Below are positions 1 to 9,696 of a stretch of 62,549 bases of DNA, in pieces. The notes beneath the pieces are model-generated. The model was not told where the DNA came from. It ran no database searches and saw only the letters and a program-made list of their open reading frames with translations. Origin of the DNA: JAXGPF01 sp964463985 (GTDB lineage Bacteria; Verrucomicrobiota; Kiritimatiellia; JAAZAB01); NCBI GenBank assembly GCA_964463985.1, contig CAYXEK010000013.1, forward strand, positions 1-62,549. Direction: 5' to 3'. The position numbers and the translations under genes are program-made. The stretch's first letter is position 1; each line of letters begins with the position of its first letter.

Positions 1-354
1 CTCCGTGTCTCCGTGGTGAAATCCCCATTCGACCCACATATTCTGGCGGGGAACCTTAATTACGGAACCGGATAAGCGGATAGACGCCCGCCTTCGCTAA
101 AGCTACGGCGGGCAAGCAACAGACACAGGAAAGAGCACGGATGTAATTGAATTGCACGGAATGTTGAAATCTGCCGCCAGACCGGCAGATGCCGGCCGGC
201 GCGGCAGGCGTTCGTGATCTGAAAATCTTGAGCATCTTTCGCGTTCTTGGCGTTCCTTGCGGTGAATATTTTCGACTTCCTTTCCTTTGCGGCAACGCTG
301 AGGCTTACTCCATCCTGAATCCGTGACGGGATTTCAGCATCACACGCACCCAGC
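1..354. other. Non-coding leader region with hairpin repeat
   Basis: I see no credible gene here. A 28-nt imperfect palindrome lies at 86-113, with GCCCGCC at 86-92 matching GGCGGGC at 107-113 and an inner GCT/AGC pair. Around 225-275 the text (ttcgcgttcttggcg, then ccttgcggtgaa) and at 1-22 (ctccgtgtctccgtggtgaa) reads like low-complexity intergenic repeat material. Short reading frames on the minus strand have no recognisable protein content. Confidence 0.5.
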
Positions 355-383
355 TTGACATGCGCCGCGCCATGCGTTATACA
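355..383 (+). promoter_or_regulatory. Sigma70-type promoter for the GH2 gene
   Basis: A perfect -35 TTGACA (355-360), a 17-nt spacer and -10 TATACA (378-383). Transcription would start near 390, giving about 68 nt of leader before the ATG at 458. Confidence 0.6.
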
Positions 384-457
384 GGTTTTAATTGCGTTCC
401 GGTTGCTCGGATGGGATTCTTTCCCGCCGTGTTGTTTTACCATTTTTAAGACTGTCC

Positions 458-3400
458 ATGCGCGCCAAGATCATCCGCCTCAAGCCGTCTCCCGCAGATT
501 ATGCAAATCCCGTAGTGTTGCACCGCCGCCGGCTTCCGCCGCGGGCGGATATGGCGGTGTTTTCCGATGCCCGTTCGGCCCGGCGCATGCACACGGAAAC
601 ATCCTCCCGCCGCCGGAGCCTTGACGGGCCTTGGCGTTTCTGCTATTGCGACTCGCCGGACGCCGCGCCGGCGGATTTCCAGTCGCCGGGTTACAACGAC
701 CGGGCTTGGCGCGCCATGCCCGTGCCGGGCGCATGGCAGATGCACGGCATTGACCGGCCGCAATACACCAATTCCCGTTATCCATTTCCGCTGGATCCGC
801 CGCATCTGCCGGACCGGAATCCCGTGGGATTGTACCGCCGCCGGTTTGAATTGCCGGCCGATTGGCGGACCCGTCGGGTTTGTCTGAATTTCGAAGGCGT
901 CAACTCTGCGTTGGATGTCTGGGTAAACGGCCGGGCGATTGGATACAGCCAGGGCAGCCGCATGCCGGCGGAATTTGACATTACCGCGGCCTTGCAGTCC
1001 GGAATAAATACTTTGGCGGTGAGGGTTTACAAATGGTCGGCCGCCAGTTACCTGGAAGACCAGGATATGTGGCGTTGGAGCGGCATCATACGCAGCGTTT
1101 ATCTGCTGTCGCGGCCGGCGCTTCAATTGGCCGATGTGCGCGTCCAGACAATTTTTGACGAATCCTGCCGGGATGCCATTCTGCGCCTGGATTTGCTGCT
1201 GCGCCGGGTACCGCCGGCACAGGGAGCGCCGGGGCTTAAACTGCCATGCCGCCTGCATGTTCAATTGCTGGATGAAACCGGCGCCGTGATCTGGCAAAAG
1301 GCGGCGGTGTTAAAAACTCCCGCTACCGGCGCCGGCCTCCGGCAGCGGTGGACGGCGAAAATCGCCCGGCCGCTGAAATGGACGGCGGAAACGCCCAACC
1401 TCTACCGCCTGGTTTGCGCCCTGTCCGACGCAGCCGGCGCGCCGATGGAAGCGATACGGGTCATGGTGGGTTTCCGGGAAACGCAAATTTCACGGGGCCA
1501 ATTCTTGCTTAATGGCGCACCGATCAAGTTGCTGGGCGTCAACCGCCACGAGTTTCATCCGGACCGCGGTCCGGCAGTTTCACGGGCCGACATGCTGCGC
1601 GATGTGTTGCTGATGAAACAGCACAACATCAACACTGTCCGCACTTCGCATTATCCGGACGATCCGTATTGGTATGAATTGTGCGACAGGTTCGGCTTGT
1701 ATGTGATTGACGAAGCGGACCTGGAAACCCATGGTTTCGGGTATCAGCCGCCGGATATCCCGGCCTGCTGGCCGGCATGGCGCCGGGCGTTTGTGGATCG
1801 CGCCGCGCGCATGTATGAGCGCGATAAAAACCATCCCTCCGTCATCATCTGGTCCCTGGGCAACGAATCTGGCTACGGCCCCAACCACGATGCCATGGCC
1901 GCCTGGATCCGGCGCCGGGACCGCACCCGGCCGATTCATTACGAGCGCGCCGGCGCGGCCCCGGCGGTGGACATTGTCAGCGTCATGTACCCGGAGTTGG
2001 AGCGCCTGCGCCGGGAAGCCCGCCGCGCCGATCCCCGGCCTTTTTTCCTCTGCGAATACGCCCATGCCATGGGCAATGGCCCCGGAGGATTAAGCGAATA
2101 TGTGCAGCTTTTCCGCCGCCATAAACGACTGCTGGGCGGCTGCGTCTGGGAGTGGTGCGATCAAGGTCCGCGCATCCGCGCCGGACGCAACCGCACAGGA
2201 TTCGCTTTCGGCGGCGATTTCGGCGATCTTCCCAACGACGGCAACTTCTGCCTCGATGGCCTGGTTGATCCCGACCGCCGGCCCCATCCAGGGCTGCTGG
2301 AGCTCAAGCAGGTTTACGCGCCGGTATCCATCTCCGCCGCCGATTTGCGCGCCGGAACGGTATTTGTCCGCAATCTGCGCCATTTTTCAGATTTGTCGGA
2401 TATTTGCTGCCGCTGGACAGTCTGGCGCCCTTCGGGCAAAAGCATCTCTGGCGAAACCGGCCCCCTCTCGGCCCGCCCGGGCCGGCGCGAGTTGATCCGC
2501 CTGCCGCTGCGCATTCCGCCCGGCCGGCCCGGGGAGGATTGCTGGCTTAATCTTTCGCTGTGTTTGGTTGATGCAGCGCCCTGGGCGCCCGCCGGCCATG
2601 AAATTGCCGCCGCCCAGTTCGCCCTGCCCTGGGCCGTTCAACCGCCGCGCTCCGCCGCGCGCGCAACCAAGGCGCCGGCATTGCAACTGCGCCGGACGGC
2701 GGGCGCGCTCCGTATGATTGGCGAAAACTTTGAGATGGAATTCGAACTCATCACCGGCCGGCTGCGCCAATGGATTGCCGGCGGTCGAGCTTTACTGCTT
2801 GAAGGACCGCGAATCTGCCTCTGGCGGGCGCCCACGGACAACGACGGCGGGCTGGTGCGCAGCGTCCAGCGTTGGCCGGAATGGCGGCAGGTTGAACGGC
2901 CCCGGAAACTTGCCGCGGAATGGCGGCAAGCCGGTTACGACCGCCTTGAGCCGCGCTGCGCCGCGCTGAACCTCCGGCCCACCGACGCCGGCACTGCAAT
3001 CCTGGAAGCGGTTTTCATGCTGGCGGCGCCATCCGCACATCCGGTTTTCCGCTGCGGTATGCGGTATGTCATGGAACCCGGGGGCGGTTTGACGGTCCAG
3101 GCGCGGCTGCGGCCGCTGCGCACCGATTTGCCCGACCTGCCGCGGTTCGGCCTGCAAATGATCCTGCCGCCGGAGTTCCAGCAGGCAGCCTGGTACGGCC
3201 GGGGACCGCACGAGAATTACAGCGACCGCCGCGCAAGCGCTTTGGTGGGAATTTATTCCGCCAGGGTGTCGGAACTGTTTGAACCGTATTTACGTCCCCA
3301 GGAAAACGGCAGCCGCGGCGAAGTCCGTCGCCTGGCGGTACGGAACGCTCAAGGGTGGGGGGTGCAGGTACTGGGCAGCCCCTTGTTCGATTTCACCCTC

Positions 3401-3622
3401 CGCCGGCACACCCTGGCGGATTTGGAGGGCGCATTGCATCATCACGCGCTCCCGCCGCCGCGACCGGCGCTTTACTGCCACCTGGATTGCAGGCAAAACG
3501 GGCTGGGCAGCAACAGTTGCGGCCCGCGTCCCTGGCCGGAGTACCGTTTGCGCGCGGCGCCGATAACATTCGCCGTGACGCTTGCGCCGCTCAAAGCGGG
3601 CGTTGCATCAGCAGGGAATTGA
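458..3622 (+). CDS. Beta-galactosidase, glycoside hydrolase family 2 (LacZ type)
   Basis: A 1054-residue GH2 enzyme that should hydrolyse terminal beta-galactosides. It has the long LacZ layout: N-terminal sugar-binding domain, Ig-like domain, TIM barrel, then a C-terminal beta-galactosidase small-chain domain (motif PHENYSDR). The acid/base Glu is E470 in GNESGYG and the nucleophile is E533 in CEYAHAMGN. I chose the ATG at 458, where the conserved sequence begins; the open frame extends to 392 but that part has no family character and overlaps the leader of the promoter at 355-383. No signal peptide is visible, so a cytoplasmic location is likely. It ends 32 bp inside the convergent SGNH gene. 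The exact natural substrate cannot be read from sequence. Confidence 0.93.
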   Translation: MRAKIIRLKPSPADYANPVVLHRRRLPPRADMAVFSDARSARRMHTETSSRRRSLDGPWRFCYCDSPDAAPADFQSPGYNDRAWRAMPVPGAWQMHGIDRPQYTNSRYPFPLDPPHLPDRNPVGLYRRRFELPADWRTRRVCLNFEGVNSALDVWVNGRAIGYSQGSRMPAEFDITAALQSGINTLAVRVYKWSAASYLEDQDMWRWSGIIRSVYLLSRPALQLADVRVQTIFDESCRDAILRLDLLLRRVPPAQGAPGLKLPCRLHVQLLDETGAVIWQKAAVLKTPATGAGLRQRWTAKIARPLKWTAETPNLYRLVCALSDAAGAPMEAIRVMVGFRETQISRGQFLLNGAPIKLLGVNRHEFHPDRGPAVSRADMLRDVLLMKQHNINTVRTSHYPDDPYWYELCDRFGLYVIDEADLETHGFGYQPPDIPACWPAWRRAFVDRAARMYERDKNHPSVIIWSLGNESGYGPNHDAMAAWIRRRDRTRPIHYERAGAAPAVDIVSVMYPELERLRREARRADPRPFFLCEYAHAMGNGPGGLSEYVQLFRRHKRLLGGCVWEWCDQGPRIRAGRNRTGFAFGGDFGDLPNDGNFCLDGLVDPDRRPHPGLLELKQVYAPVSISAADLRAGTVFVRNLRHFSDLSDICCRWTVWRPSGKSISGETGPLSARPGRRELIRLPLRIPPGRPGEDCWLNLSLCLVDAAPWAPAGHEIAAAQFALPWAVQPPRSAARATKAPALQLRRTAGALRMIGENFEMEFELITGRLRQWIAGGRALLLEGPRICLWRAPTDNDGGLVRSVQRWPEWRQVERPRKLAAEWRQAGYDRLEPRCAALNLRPTDAGTAILEAVFMLAAPSAHPVFRCGMRYVMEPGGGLTVQARLRPLRTDLPDLPRFGLQMILPPEFQQAAWYGRGPHENYSDRRASALVGIYSARVSELFEPYLRPQENGSRGEVRRLAVRNAQGWGVQVLGSPLFDFTLRRHTLADLEGALHHHALPPPRPALYCHLDCRQNGLGSNSCGPRPWPEYRLRAAPITFAVTLAPLKAGVASAGN

Positions 3623-4754
3623 CATGCGCGGCAATGTGGGCGGCTTTCTCGCGTTCGCCGTTGACATTCAAATGACAGTGGTCAGTCCAATTCTCCGGCG
3701 AAATAACGCTGGCGGGGAAGGGGGCATAGCCCAGTTGATATTTATCCGCCAGTTTCCGGAGCATGGTTTCATGCCGCAGGATATGGCTCAATTCGAACGG
3801 CTTGGATTTGTAGCCTTGGGGCGCCGCGCGGAACGGCACCAGCAACAACCGCGCCCGATCCGCCAGGGCCGTGCGGATCAGGGCGTCCATGTTGTGCAAA
3901 AAAGACAGGTGCTCTTCGGGTATCTCGCGCGGTTCCGCCAGCAATTGTCCCCCGGGCTTGAACCAGGGCGCCGCCGGTTTGGCGCCGCCGGGAATGACAA
4001 ATTGGCCGCCGTAGAGCTGGTCGGAATAAAAAACATTCAGCAAAAACAGGCTGACAAAACGCGACCGCGCCATCCAGCGCCAGGCTCGGGGCAACGGCCG
4101 CAAATTCACCATCGGCTGGCGCCAGTTGCTGTTGTCCGGGTGATAATAGGGAAGCGTATAGCCTTCAGCGTCATTACCGCCGGTATTGATGATGATCAGG
4201 TCCGGCCTGTAGTAATGGTATTTGAAATGATAATGCGTCAGTAGTTCCGCCGAGGTGCCCCATGTCAGGCCGCCGTTGATCACCTCGACGTTCGTATATG
4301 CCGCGGGCAGGTTGGCGCGCAGGAATTCTTCCAGGACGGCTGGGTAGGCTTGTTCCGGCCGGCCCACCGTGCCGCCGTAAGTTGTGGATCCGCCAAGGCA
4401 AAGCACGCGCAGCATTCCCGGCTGTTTGTCCAGGGGGACGGCTTTGCCGCGATAACCGTCTTCGTTGTGCTGCAATCCAAAGCGCTCGTTGGCGTAATTG
4501 GGCGCGCTGGCATAGAGCAGGTACGCCTGGCCGATGGTATTCTGCATCCGCACCAGGTTTACATTCTCGCGGCCTAACAGGATACGGCGGCCGATCGCCA
4601 GGTTGTCGGGCAGGGAAATACGGGCCGCCCATTCCACCAGCCCCAGCGCCAGAGCCAGCAACACCACGCCGAATACACGCTGCCGGACGGGACTGACGGG
4701 GCGGGAAGGGGGTGCAACCGCTGCGGGAGCAATGTCGTGTTTTTCGGCAGGCAT
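3591..4754 (-). CDS. Membrane-anchored SGNH/GDSL-type hydrolase
   Basis: A 387-residue protein with one N-terminal membrane segment (about residues 27-47) and an SGNH-hydrolase fold outside. Block I is LGGSTTYGG with nucleophile S123; block III is GGND with N194; block V is DHCH with D358 and H361 (DxxH). Such enzymes deacylate lipids, sugars or peptidoglycan/exopolysaccharide. The anchor implies action at the periplasmic face of the inner membrane. It stands alone, convergent with the GH2 gene, and only the family, not the substrate, can be called. The region between its start and the rpe promoter shows no strong promoter for it. Confidence 0.75.
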   Translation of the reverse strand: MPAEKHDIAPAAVAPPSRPVSPVRQRVFGVVLLALALGLVEWAARISLPDNLAIGRRILLGRENVNLVRMQNTIGQAYLLYASAPNYANERFGLQHNEDGYRGKAVPLDKQPGMLRVLCLGGSTTYGGTVGRPEQAYPAVLEEFLRANLPAAYTNVEVINGGLTWGTSAELLTHYHFKYHYYRPDLIIINTGGNDAEGYTLPYYHPDNSNWRQPMVNLRPLPRAWRWMARSRFVSLFLLNVFYSDQLYGGQFVIPGGAKPAAPWFKPGGQLLAEPREIPEEHLSFLHNMDALIRTALADRARLLLVPFRAAPQGYKSKPFELSHILRHETMLRKLADKYQLGYAPFPASVISPENWTDHCHLNVNGEREKAAHIAAHVNSLLMQRPL

Positions 4755-4858
4755 GGGCGGAAAGATTTTTACAACCTGTTTAGAGCGCTGAACCCTAATG
4801 GACGGCCGCGGTCAAGTCAAGCGCATTCCGCACATCCGCACATTTTTTACGGCCGGCA

Positions 4859-4887
4859 TTGACGTTGGCGGATCGGGAGCATATAAT
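4859..4887 (+). promoter_or_regulatory. Near-consensus sigma70 promoter of rpe-lepA-lepB
   Basis: TTGACG (4859-4864), a 17-nt spacer, then a perfect TATAAT (4882-4887); 11 of 12 consensus bases match. The predicted start near 4894 leaves about 36 nt before the rpe ATG. Confidence 0.75.
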
Positions 4888-4929
4888 AAACGGTTGATTA
4901 TAAAAGTGAACCCGGCGATTCAGACCAGC

Positions 4930-5634
4930 ATGAAAATTGAACCATGGATATGTCCTTCGCTGCTGGCGGGCGATTTTGGCGCTTTGCGCGAGTCCGCCCG
5001 CGCCGCCGAAGCCGCCGGCGCCGACGCCCTGCACATGGACATCATGGACGCGAATTTCGTGCCGAACCTCAGCATGAATTCCGACGTGGTGAAAATGGCC
5101 GGACAGGCGGTGACCATCCCGATGCATGTCCACCTGATGATGATCCAACCGGAGAATTATCTCCGCCAATTCGCCGAAGCCGGCGCGCATACCCTCTCGA
5201 TTCACGTGGAAGCGCGGGGCGACATACCCGGCGCCCTGCGGTCCATCCGCGCCATGGGCGTCCACCCCGGGCTGGCCATTAATCCGGAAACCCCGGCGGA
5301 AGCTTTGTTCGAGTTTCTGCCGCTGGTGGATGAAGTCTTGTGCATGACCGTGCATCCCGGGTTCGGCGGGCAGAAATTCATGCCGGGTCCGCTGCCGAAA
5401 ATCGCCGCGTTGCACCGCCGGCGCCGCGGCAACGGATCCGGGGAGTGCGCCTTCCGCCTGGCGGTGGACGGCGGCGTGGATGCTGCAACCGTGCGTGCGG
5501 TGGCCGAATCCGGGGCGGAAGTGATCATTGCCGGCAGCGCCCTGTACCGCGCGCCGGACATGGCGTCGGAGATCAACACCTTGCGCCGCATCGTCTGCGA
5601 CGCGCACGGCTGCCACGTGCCGGGCGGCGCTTGA
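4930..5634 (+). CDS. rpe: Ribulose-phosphate 3-epimerase
   Basis: A 234-residue TIM-barrel enzyme that interconverts ribulose 5-phosphate and xylulose 5-phosphate in the pentose phosphate pathway. Family signatures are clear: CPSLLAGDF at the N-terminus, HMDIMDANFVPN (metal His/Asp), VHLMM, MTVHPGFGGQKF and VDGGV near the phosphate site. Length fits the family. The open frame runs upstream to 4798 but crosses the promoter at 4859-4887, so the ATG at 4930 is the right start. The stop is followed 2 bp later by lepA, so the two are almost certainly co-transcribed. Confidence 0.95.
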   Translation: MKIEPWICPSLLAGDFGALRESARAAEAAGADALHMDIMDANFVPNLSMNSDVVKMAGQAVTIPMHVHLMMIQPENYLRQFAEAGAHTLSIHVEARGDIPGALRSIRAMGVHPGLAINPETPAEALFEFLPLVDEVLCMTVHPGFGGQKFMPGPLPKIAALHRRRRGNGSGECAFRLAVDGGVDAATVRAVAESGAEVIIAGSALYRAPDMASEINTLRRIVCDAHGCHVPGGA

Positions 5635-5636
5635 TC

Positions 5637-7442
5637 ATGGAAAATCATCTCGATACCATCCGCAATTTCTGCATCATCGCGCATATTGACCACGGCAAAT
5701 CCACCCTGGCAGACCGCATGCTGCAACTTACCAAGACCGTCCAGGACCGCGAATTCCGCGATCAACTGCTGGACAGCATGGATCTTGAGCGCGAACGCGG
5801 CATCACCATCAAATCCCATCCCGTCACCATGCGGTACGCCGCCGCGGACGGGCACAATTACGAGTTCAACCTTCTGGATACGCCCGGGCATGTTGATTTC
5901 ACTTACGAAGTGTCGCGCAGCATGGCGGCTTGCGAAGGGGCCTTGCTGGTGGTGGACGCCAGCCAGGGCGTGGAAGCGCAGACCGTGGCCAACGTGTACC
6001 TGGCCATCGAAAACAACCTGGAAATCATCCCGGTTTTGAACAAGATTGATTTGCCTAATTCCAATGTCGAGGAAACCACGCGCCAGATCGTGGAAGTTCT
6101 CGGCATCGACACCGGGCATCTCTGCAAGATCAGCGCCAAAACCGGCGCGGGCGTCGCGGAATTGATGGAACTGATAGTCCGCCGGGTGCCGCCGCCCATC
6201 CTCCGCTTGCCCAGGGTCAACCGCGCCCTCGTGTTCGATTCCATTTACGATGCCTATCGCGGCGTGGTGCCCTACGTGCGGATCACCGACGGCGCGCTGC
6301 GCGCCGGTGACCGCATCCATTTCCTGGGCACCGGATCCGTCTCCGAAATCAAGGAAATCGGCATTTTTTCCCCTAAATTCACGCCGATGAAAATGCTGCG
6401 CGCGGGCCAGGTGGGCTACATCGTCGCCGCCATCAAGGAACCGCGCGATATCCGGGTGGGGGATACGCTGGTGACGCGGGACAGCCTGGACGCGCCGCCT
6501 TTGCCGGGATTTAAAACCGTTCAGCCCATGGTCTTCAGCGGGCTCTATCCGATCAATACCGCCGACTATGAGAAACTCAAGGCCAGCATGGAACGCCTGA
6601 GTCTGAACGACAGCGCTTTTACCTACCAGGCCGAATCATCCAACGCCCTGGGATTCGGCTTCCGCTGCGGTTTCCTGGGCTTGCTGCACCTGGAAATCGT
6701 CCAGGAACGCCTGCGCCGCGAGTATGACCTGGACATTATCAGCACTTACCCGGCCGTGGTTTACCATGTATATTTGAAAAACGGCGAAATGCGGACAATT
6801 GACAATCCCGTCCATCTGCCGGATCCCACCAAAATCGAGCGCATCGAGGAGCCGATGATCAAGGCTTGCATCATCTGCCAGAACGAGCACATCGGCGATA
6901 TGCTGAAACTGGTCATGGACCGGCGCGGCGCAGTCACAAAGACCGAATCGCTGGATACCCGGCGCGTAATGCTCACCTGTTCCATGCCCCTGAACGAAAT
7001 CCTGGTTGATTTTTATGACTGCCTGAAAAGCATCAGTCACGGCTACGCCTCGATGGATTACGAATATTCCGGCTTTGTTCCGGGCGACCTGGTTAAAATG
7101 GATATCCTGCTTAACGGCGAGCCGGTGGACGCTTTTTCCTCCCTCATCCACCGCAGCCGGGCGGAAACGCGCGGGCGCCAGATGTGCAAGGCCCTCAAGG
7201 ACGTCATACCGCCGCATCTCTTCGCCGTGCCCATCCAGGCCGCGATCAACAAGACCGTCATCGCCCGGGAAACCATCCGCGCCTTGCGCAAGGATGTCAC
7301 CGCCAAATGCTACGGCGGCGACATCACCCGCAAGCGCAAGCTGCTGGAACGCCAGAAGGAAGGTAAGCGCCGGATGAAACTTGTGGGGAAAGTCAATGTG
7401 CCCCAGGAAGCATTTGTGTCCATCCTGAAATCTGGAATATGA
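5637..7442 (+). CDS. lepA: Elongation factor 4 (LepA), ribosome back-translocating GTPase
   Basis: A 601-residue translational GTPase that acts on stalled or mis-translocated ribosomes. G motifs are intact: AHIDHGKST (P-loop), RGIT (switch I), DTPGH, NKIDLP. The LepA-specific C-terminal domain is present (GFRCGFLGLLH in domain III, and a Lys/Arg-rich tail with CYGGDITRKRKLLERQK). Length matches the family. The frame upstream of 5637 is out-of-frame rpe sequence; the ATG is 2 bp after the rpe stop. lepB follows after 1 bp, reproducing the classic lepA-lepB order. Confidence 0.97.
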   Translation: MENHLDTIRNFCIIAHIDHGKSTLADRMLQLTKTVQDREFRDQLLDSMDLERERGITIKSHPVTMRYAAADGHNYEFNLLDTPGHVDFTYEVSRSMAACEGALLVVDASQGVEAQTVANVYLAIENNLEIIPVLNKIDLPNSNVEETTRQIVEVLGIDTGHLCKISAKTGAGVAELMELIVRRVPPPILRLPRVNRALVFDSIYDAYRGVVPYVRITDGALRAGDRIHFLGTGSVSEIKEIGIFSPKFTPMKMLRAGQVGYIVAAIKEPRDIRVGDTLVTRDSLDAPPLPGFKTVQPMVFSGLYPINTADYEKLKASMERLSLNDSAFTYQAESSNALGFGFRCGFLGLLHLEIVQERLRREYDLDIISTYPAVVYHVYLKNGEMRTIDNPVHLPDPTKIERIEEPMIKACIICQNEHIGDMLKLVMDRRGAVTKTESLDTRRVMLTCSMPLNEILVDFYDCLKSISHGYASMDYEYSGFVPGDLVKMDILLNGEPVDAFSSLIHRSRAETRGRQMCKALKDVIPPHLFAVPIQAAINKTVIARETIRALRKDVTAKCYGGDITRKRKLLERQKEGKRRMKLVGKVNVPQEAFVSILKSGI

Positions 7443-7443
7443 C

Positions 7444-8538
7444 ATGCAACTCGCCTCGTTGAAAATGTATCTGCAGTTGCGGCGCGATCGCAAACAACTC
7501 CGCCAGTTGCTCAAGGACGCGCGTCACATGCGCAACATGCGCGAGGATGTGGCGCCGCCCGCGGCCATGGCGGGACTGGACGCCGCCGAAACCGGCGCCC
7601 GGCAAGTTCTGGCCGGCGCCGCAGATTGCCGCCAACTGGCGGCGGCATCGGATAAATTGTCCGCCGCCATCCACGCCATGGCGCCGGCGCGCCCGCATGC
7701 CGCCTGGCGGGAAAATGTCGAGGTCATCGCCGTGGCCGTGGCCGTGGCCATGGCTTTCCGCACGTATTTCATCCAGCCCTTCAAAATTCCCACCTCGTCA
7801 ATGTTCCCCACGCTCCACGGCATCAAGTATGAACATCCGCCGGATTCGCTGGACTGGTTTGACCGCTGGCCTTTGAAAATCGGCAAGTGGGCGTTGTTCG
7901 GCGAATGGTACGCCGAACTGCGGGCGGAACAAACCGGGCCAACCCGCCTGGTCCAGGATATCCAGGGACGCCAGTTCATCCTGGTAAACCAGGTGCAACA
8001 TGAATTACCCCGCGGCATGAAACTGCATATCGCCCCCGGCCAGTCGGTTTACCGGGGCCAATTGCTGGCCAGCGGCATCCGCACCGCCGGCGACCACATT
8101 TTCGTCAATCGCCTGATCTGGCATTTCCGCAAACCGCGCCGGGGCGAAATCATGGTTTTCAAGACCACCGGCATCCAGCATCCGCAGATCAAGAAAAACG
8201 AGCATTATGTCAAACGCATGGTAGGCTTACCCAATGAAAAGCTGCAGATTGCCCCCCCCCGTTTGCTGATCAACGACGCGCCGGTTGACCGTCCGGCAAT
8301 GCTCCGCCGGATTCAGTCCGCAGCCGGCGGCTATGCCGGTTATGTCAATGCCGGCGATTTCCTGGATCAATGCCGGGGAATAGTGCGCCTGGGGCCGGAC
8401 GATTATTTCGCCTGCGGCGACAATCAGCGCAACAGCCTTGACAGCCGCTACTGGGGGCCGGTGGTCCGGCGCAACCTGGTCGGCCCGACTTTTTTCGTTT
8501 ACTGGCCGCTGTCGCGCCGCTGGGGATGGGCGCATTAA
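7444..8538 (+). CDS. lepB: Signal peptidase I
   Basis: A 364-residue membrane protease that cleaves signal peptides of exported proteins. A membrane segment (about residues 92-108) precedes the catalytic Ser in PTSSMFPTL (S119); the general-base Lys is K257 in YVKRMVGLPNE; the C-terminal box GDNQRNSLDSRYWG is present. The roughly 90 residues before the membrane segment are longer than in most SPases, and a 100-residue insert lies between the Ser and Lys regions, as in long Gram-negative forms. It starts 1 bp after lepA, so this is the third gene of rpe-lepA-lepB. Its substrates would include the secreted proteins in this window. Confidence 0.93.
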   Translation: MQLASLKMYLQLRRDRKQLRQLLKDARHMRNMREDVAPPAAMAGLDAAETGARQVLAGAADCRQLAAASDKLSAAIHAMAPARPHAAWRENVEVIAVAVAVAMAFRTYFIQPFKIPTSSMFPTLHGIKYEHPPDSLDWFDRWPLKIGKWALFGEWYAELRAEQTGPTRLVQDIQGRQFILVNQVQHELPRGMKLHIAPGQSVYRGQLLASGIRTAGDHIFVNRLIWHFRKPRRGEIMVFKTTGIQHPQIKKNEHYVKRMVGLPNEKLQIAPPRLLINDAPVDRPAMLRRIQSAAGGYAGYVNAGDFLDQCRGIVRLGPDDYFACGDNQRNSLDSRYWGPVVRRNLVGPTFFVYWPLSRRWGWAH

Positions 8539-8547
8539 AAAAAATAC

Positions 8548-8576
8548 TTGTGGATTCCTGGCGCGCGCGGCATAAT
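8548..8576 (+). promoter_or_regulatory. Putative promoter placed for a leaderless transcript
   Basis: TTGTGG (8548-8553), a 17-nt spacer, CATAAT (8571-8576). Only 8 nt separate the -10 box from the ATG at 8585, so the transcript would start within about 3 nt of the start codon. Confidence 0.4.
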
Positions 8577-8584
8577 ATCAGGTC

Positions 8585-9307
8585 ATGGAAAAACAGGAAA
8601 CCTTGCGGATTATAGATCAGTTGCGCGCGCTCCAGGAAATGGACGTCGCCGCCATGCGGCTTCAAGCCGAATTCGACAGTGTGCCCGTGCGCAAACAGGA
8701 AGCCGAAACCGCCCTGGCCGGCAGCCGTCAGGCGCTGGAACAGGCGCGCGATAATGTCAAGAACCGCCAGTCGGCCATGCGCCAGTCGGAACTGGACATA
8801 GAAACTCTGCGCCAGCAGATTGCCAAGCTGCGCACGCAACAATTCCAGATTAAAACCAACAGCGAATACCGTGCTTTAAACCTTGAAATCGAGCATCTGG
8901 AAGAAAAAATCCGGCATGGCGAGGACGCTGAATTGCTGGTCATGGAAGAAATTGACAAACTGCGCGGACTGGTTGCCGAAAAGGAAGCGGCTTTGAAAAA
9001 GGAACAGGAACGCGTGGACGCCGAGGTGCAGCGCCTCGAAGCGCGCCGCGGTGAACTGGAAAAAGAACTGCGGACCGCCGGAGAAACGCGGTCCAGGCTG
9101 GCCGGCGATGTCCCGGCGCAATGGCTCGCGGTCTATGAACGCGTCCTGGCCAATAAAAAAGACAGCGCCCTGGCGGGGGTTGACGACAACGCCATCTGCG
9201 GCGGTTGCCACATGAAATTGCCCCCCCAGGTTCTGCATGATGTCCGCCGAGCGGAAACCATACAACATTGCGTTTTCTGCGGACGGCTGCTCTTCGACAA
9301 TCATTGA
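8585..9307 (+). CDS. C4-type zinc-ribbon, coiled-coil protein (zf-RING_7/DUF164 family)
   Basis: A 240-residue cytoplasmic protein. About residues 20-180 form a long charged coiled coil; the C-terminus is a zinc ribbon with CGGC, then CVFC about 26 residues later. This is the layout of the widespread zf-RING_7 family, whose exact role is unknown; chlamydial CdsZ belongs to it. It lies immediately before the RNase P RNA gene, 8 bp from the first paired base. Its own weak promoter suggests separate transcription from lepB. Function is not assigned. Confidence 0.8.
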   Translation: MEKQETLRIIDQLRALQEMDVAAMRLQAEFDSVPVRKQEAETALAGSRQALEQARDNVKNRQSAMRQSELDIETLRQQIAKLRTQQFQIKTNSEYRALNLEIEHLEEKIRHGEDAELLVMEEIDKLRGLVAEKEAALKKEQERVDAEVQRLEARRGELEKELRTAGETRSRLAGDVPAQWLAVYERVLANKKDSALAGVDDNAICGGCHMKLPPQVLHDVRRAETIQHCVFCGRLLFDNH

Positions 9308-9315
9308 CCGATTTA

Positions 9316-9679
9316 GGCTGAAGCAGACGGTCGCGCCGGACGGCTTGCCCGCCCGGTGAGGAAAGTCCGGACTCCATGGGGCAGGGCGTCCCGGCGTTAT
9401 GCCGGGAAACTTTCCGGTAAACGGAAAGGATGGAAAGCGCCACAGAAAACATACCGTCCGCTGCGGCGGATAAGGGTGAAAAGGCGGTGTAAGAGACCAC
9501 CGGGCCAGGCCGCAAGGCCGGCCGCAGGGCAAACCCCGCCCGGAGCAAGATCAAATAAGAAACTGTCGGAGCGGCCCGCTCCCGGCCGCGGAAGCGCAGC
9601 CCGGTTTCGGGTTGATCGCATAGATAAATGACCGTCATCCGCTTCCGGCGGAGACAGAATCCGGCTTATCGCTTCAGCC
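9316..9679 (+). ncRNA. rnpB: RNase P RNA, bacterial class A
   Basis: The catalytic RNA of RNase P, which matures tRNA 5' ends. A perfect 9-bp P1 helix closes the molecule: GGCTGAAGC (9316-9324) with GCTTCAGCC (9671-9679). The universal core is present: GAGGAAAGTCCGGACTCC at 9358-9375 (CR I), AGAGACCACC near 9492 (CR II/III region) and ACAGAATCCGGCTTATCG at 9654-9671 (CR V). The length of about 364 nt fits class A. The borders given are the P1 ends; the transcript may extend a few bases further. Confidence 0.95.
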
Positions 9680-9696
9680 GCTTTTAAAGCATTGCC

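Noticed and set aside
446..1297. Minus-strand frame within the GH2 gene
   Set aside because: Antisense shadow of a confirmed glycosidase with both catalytic residues.
5202..6320. Minus-strand frame of 372 codons across rpe/lepA
   Set aside because: Fully covered by the well-conserved rpe and lepA genes.
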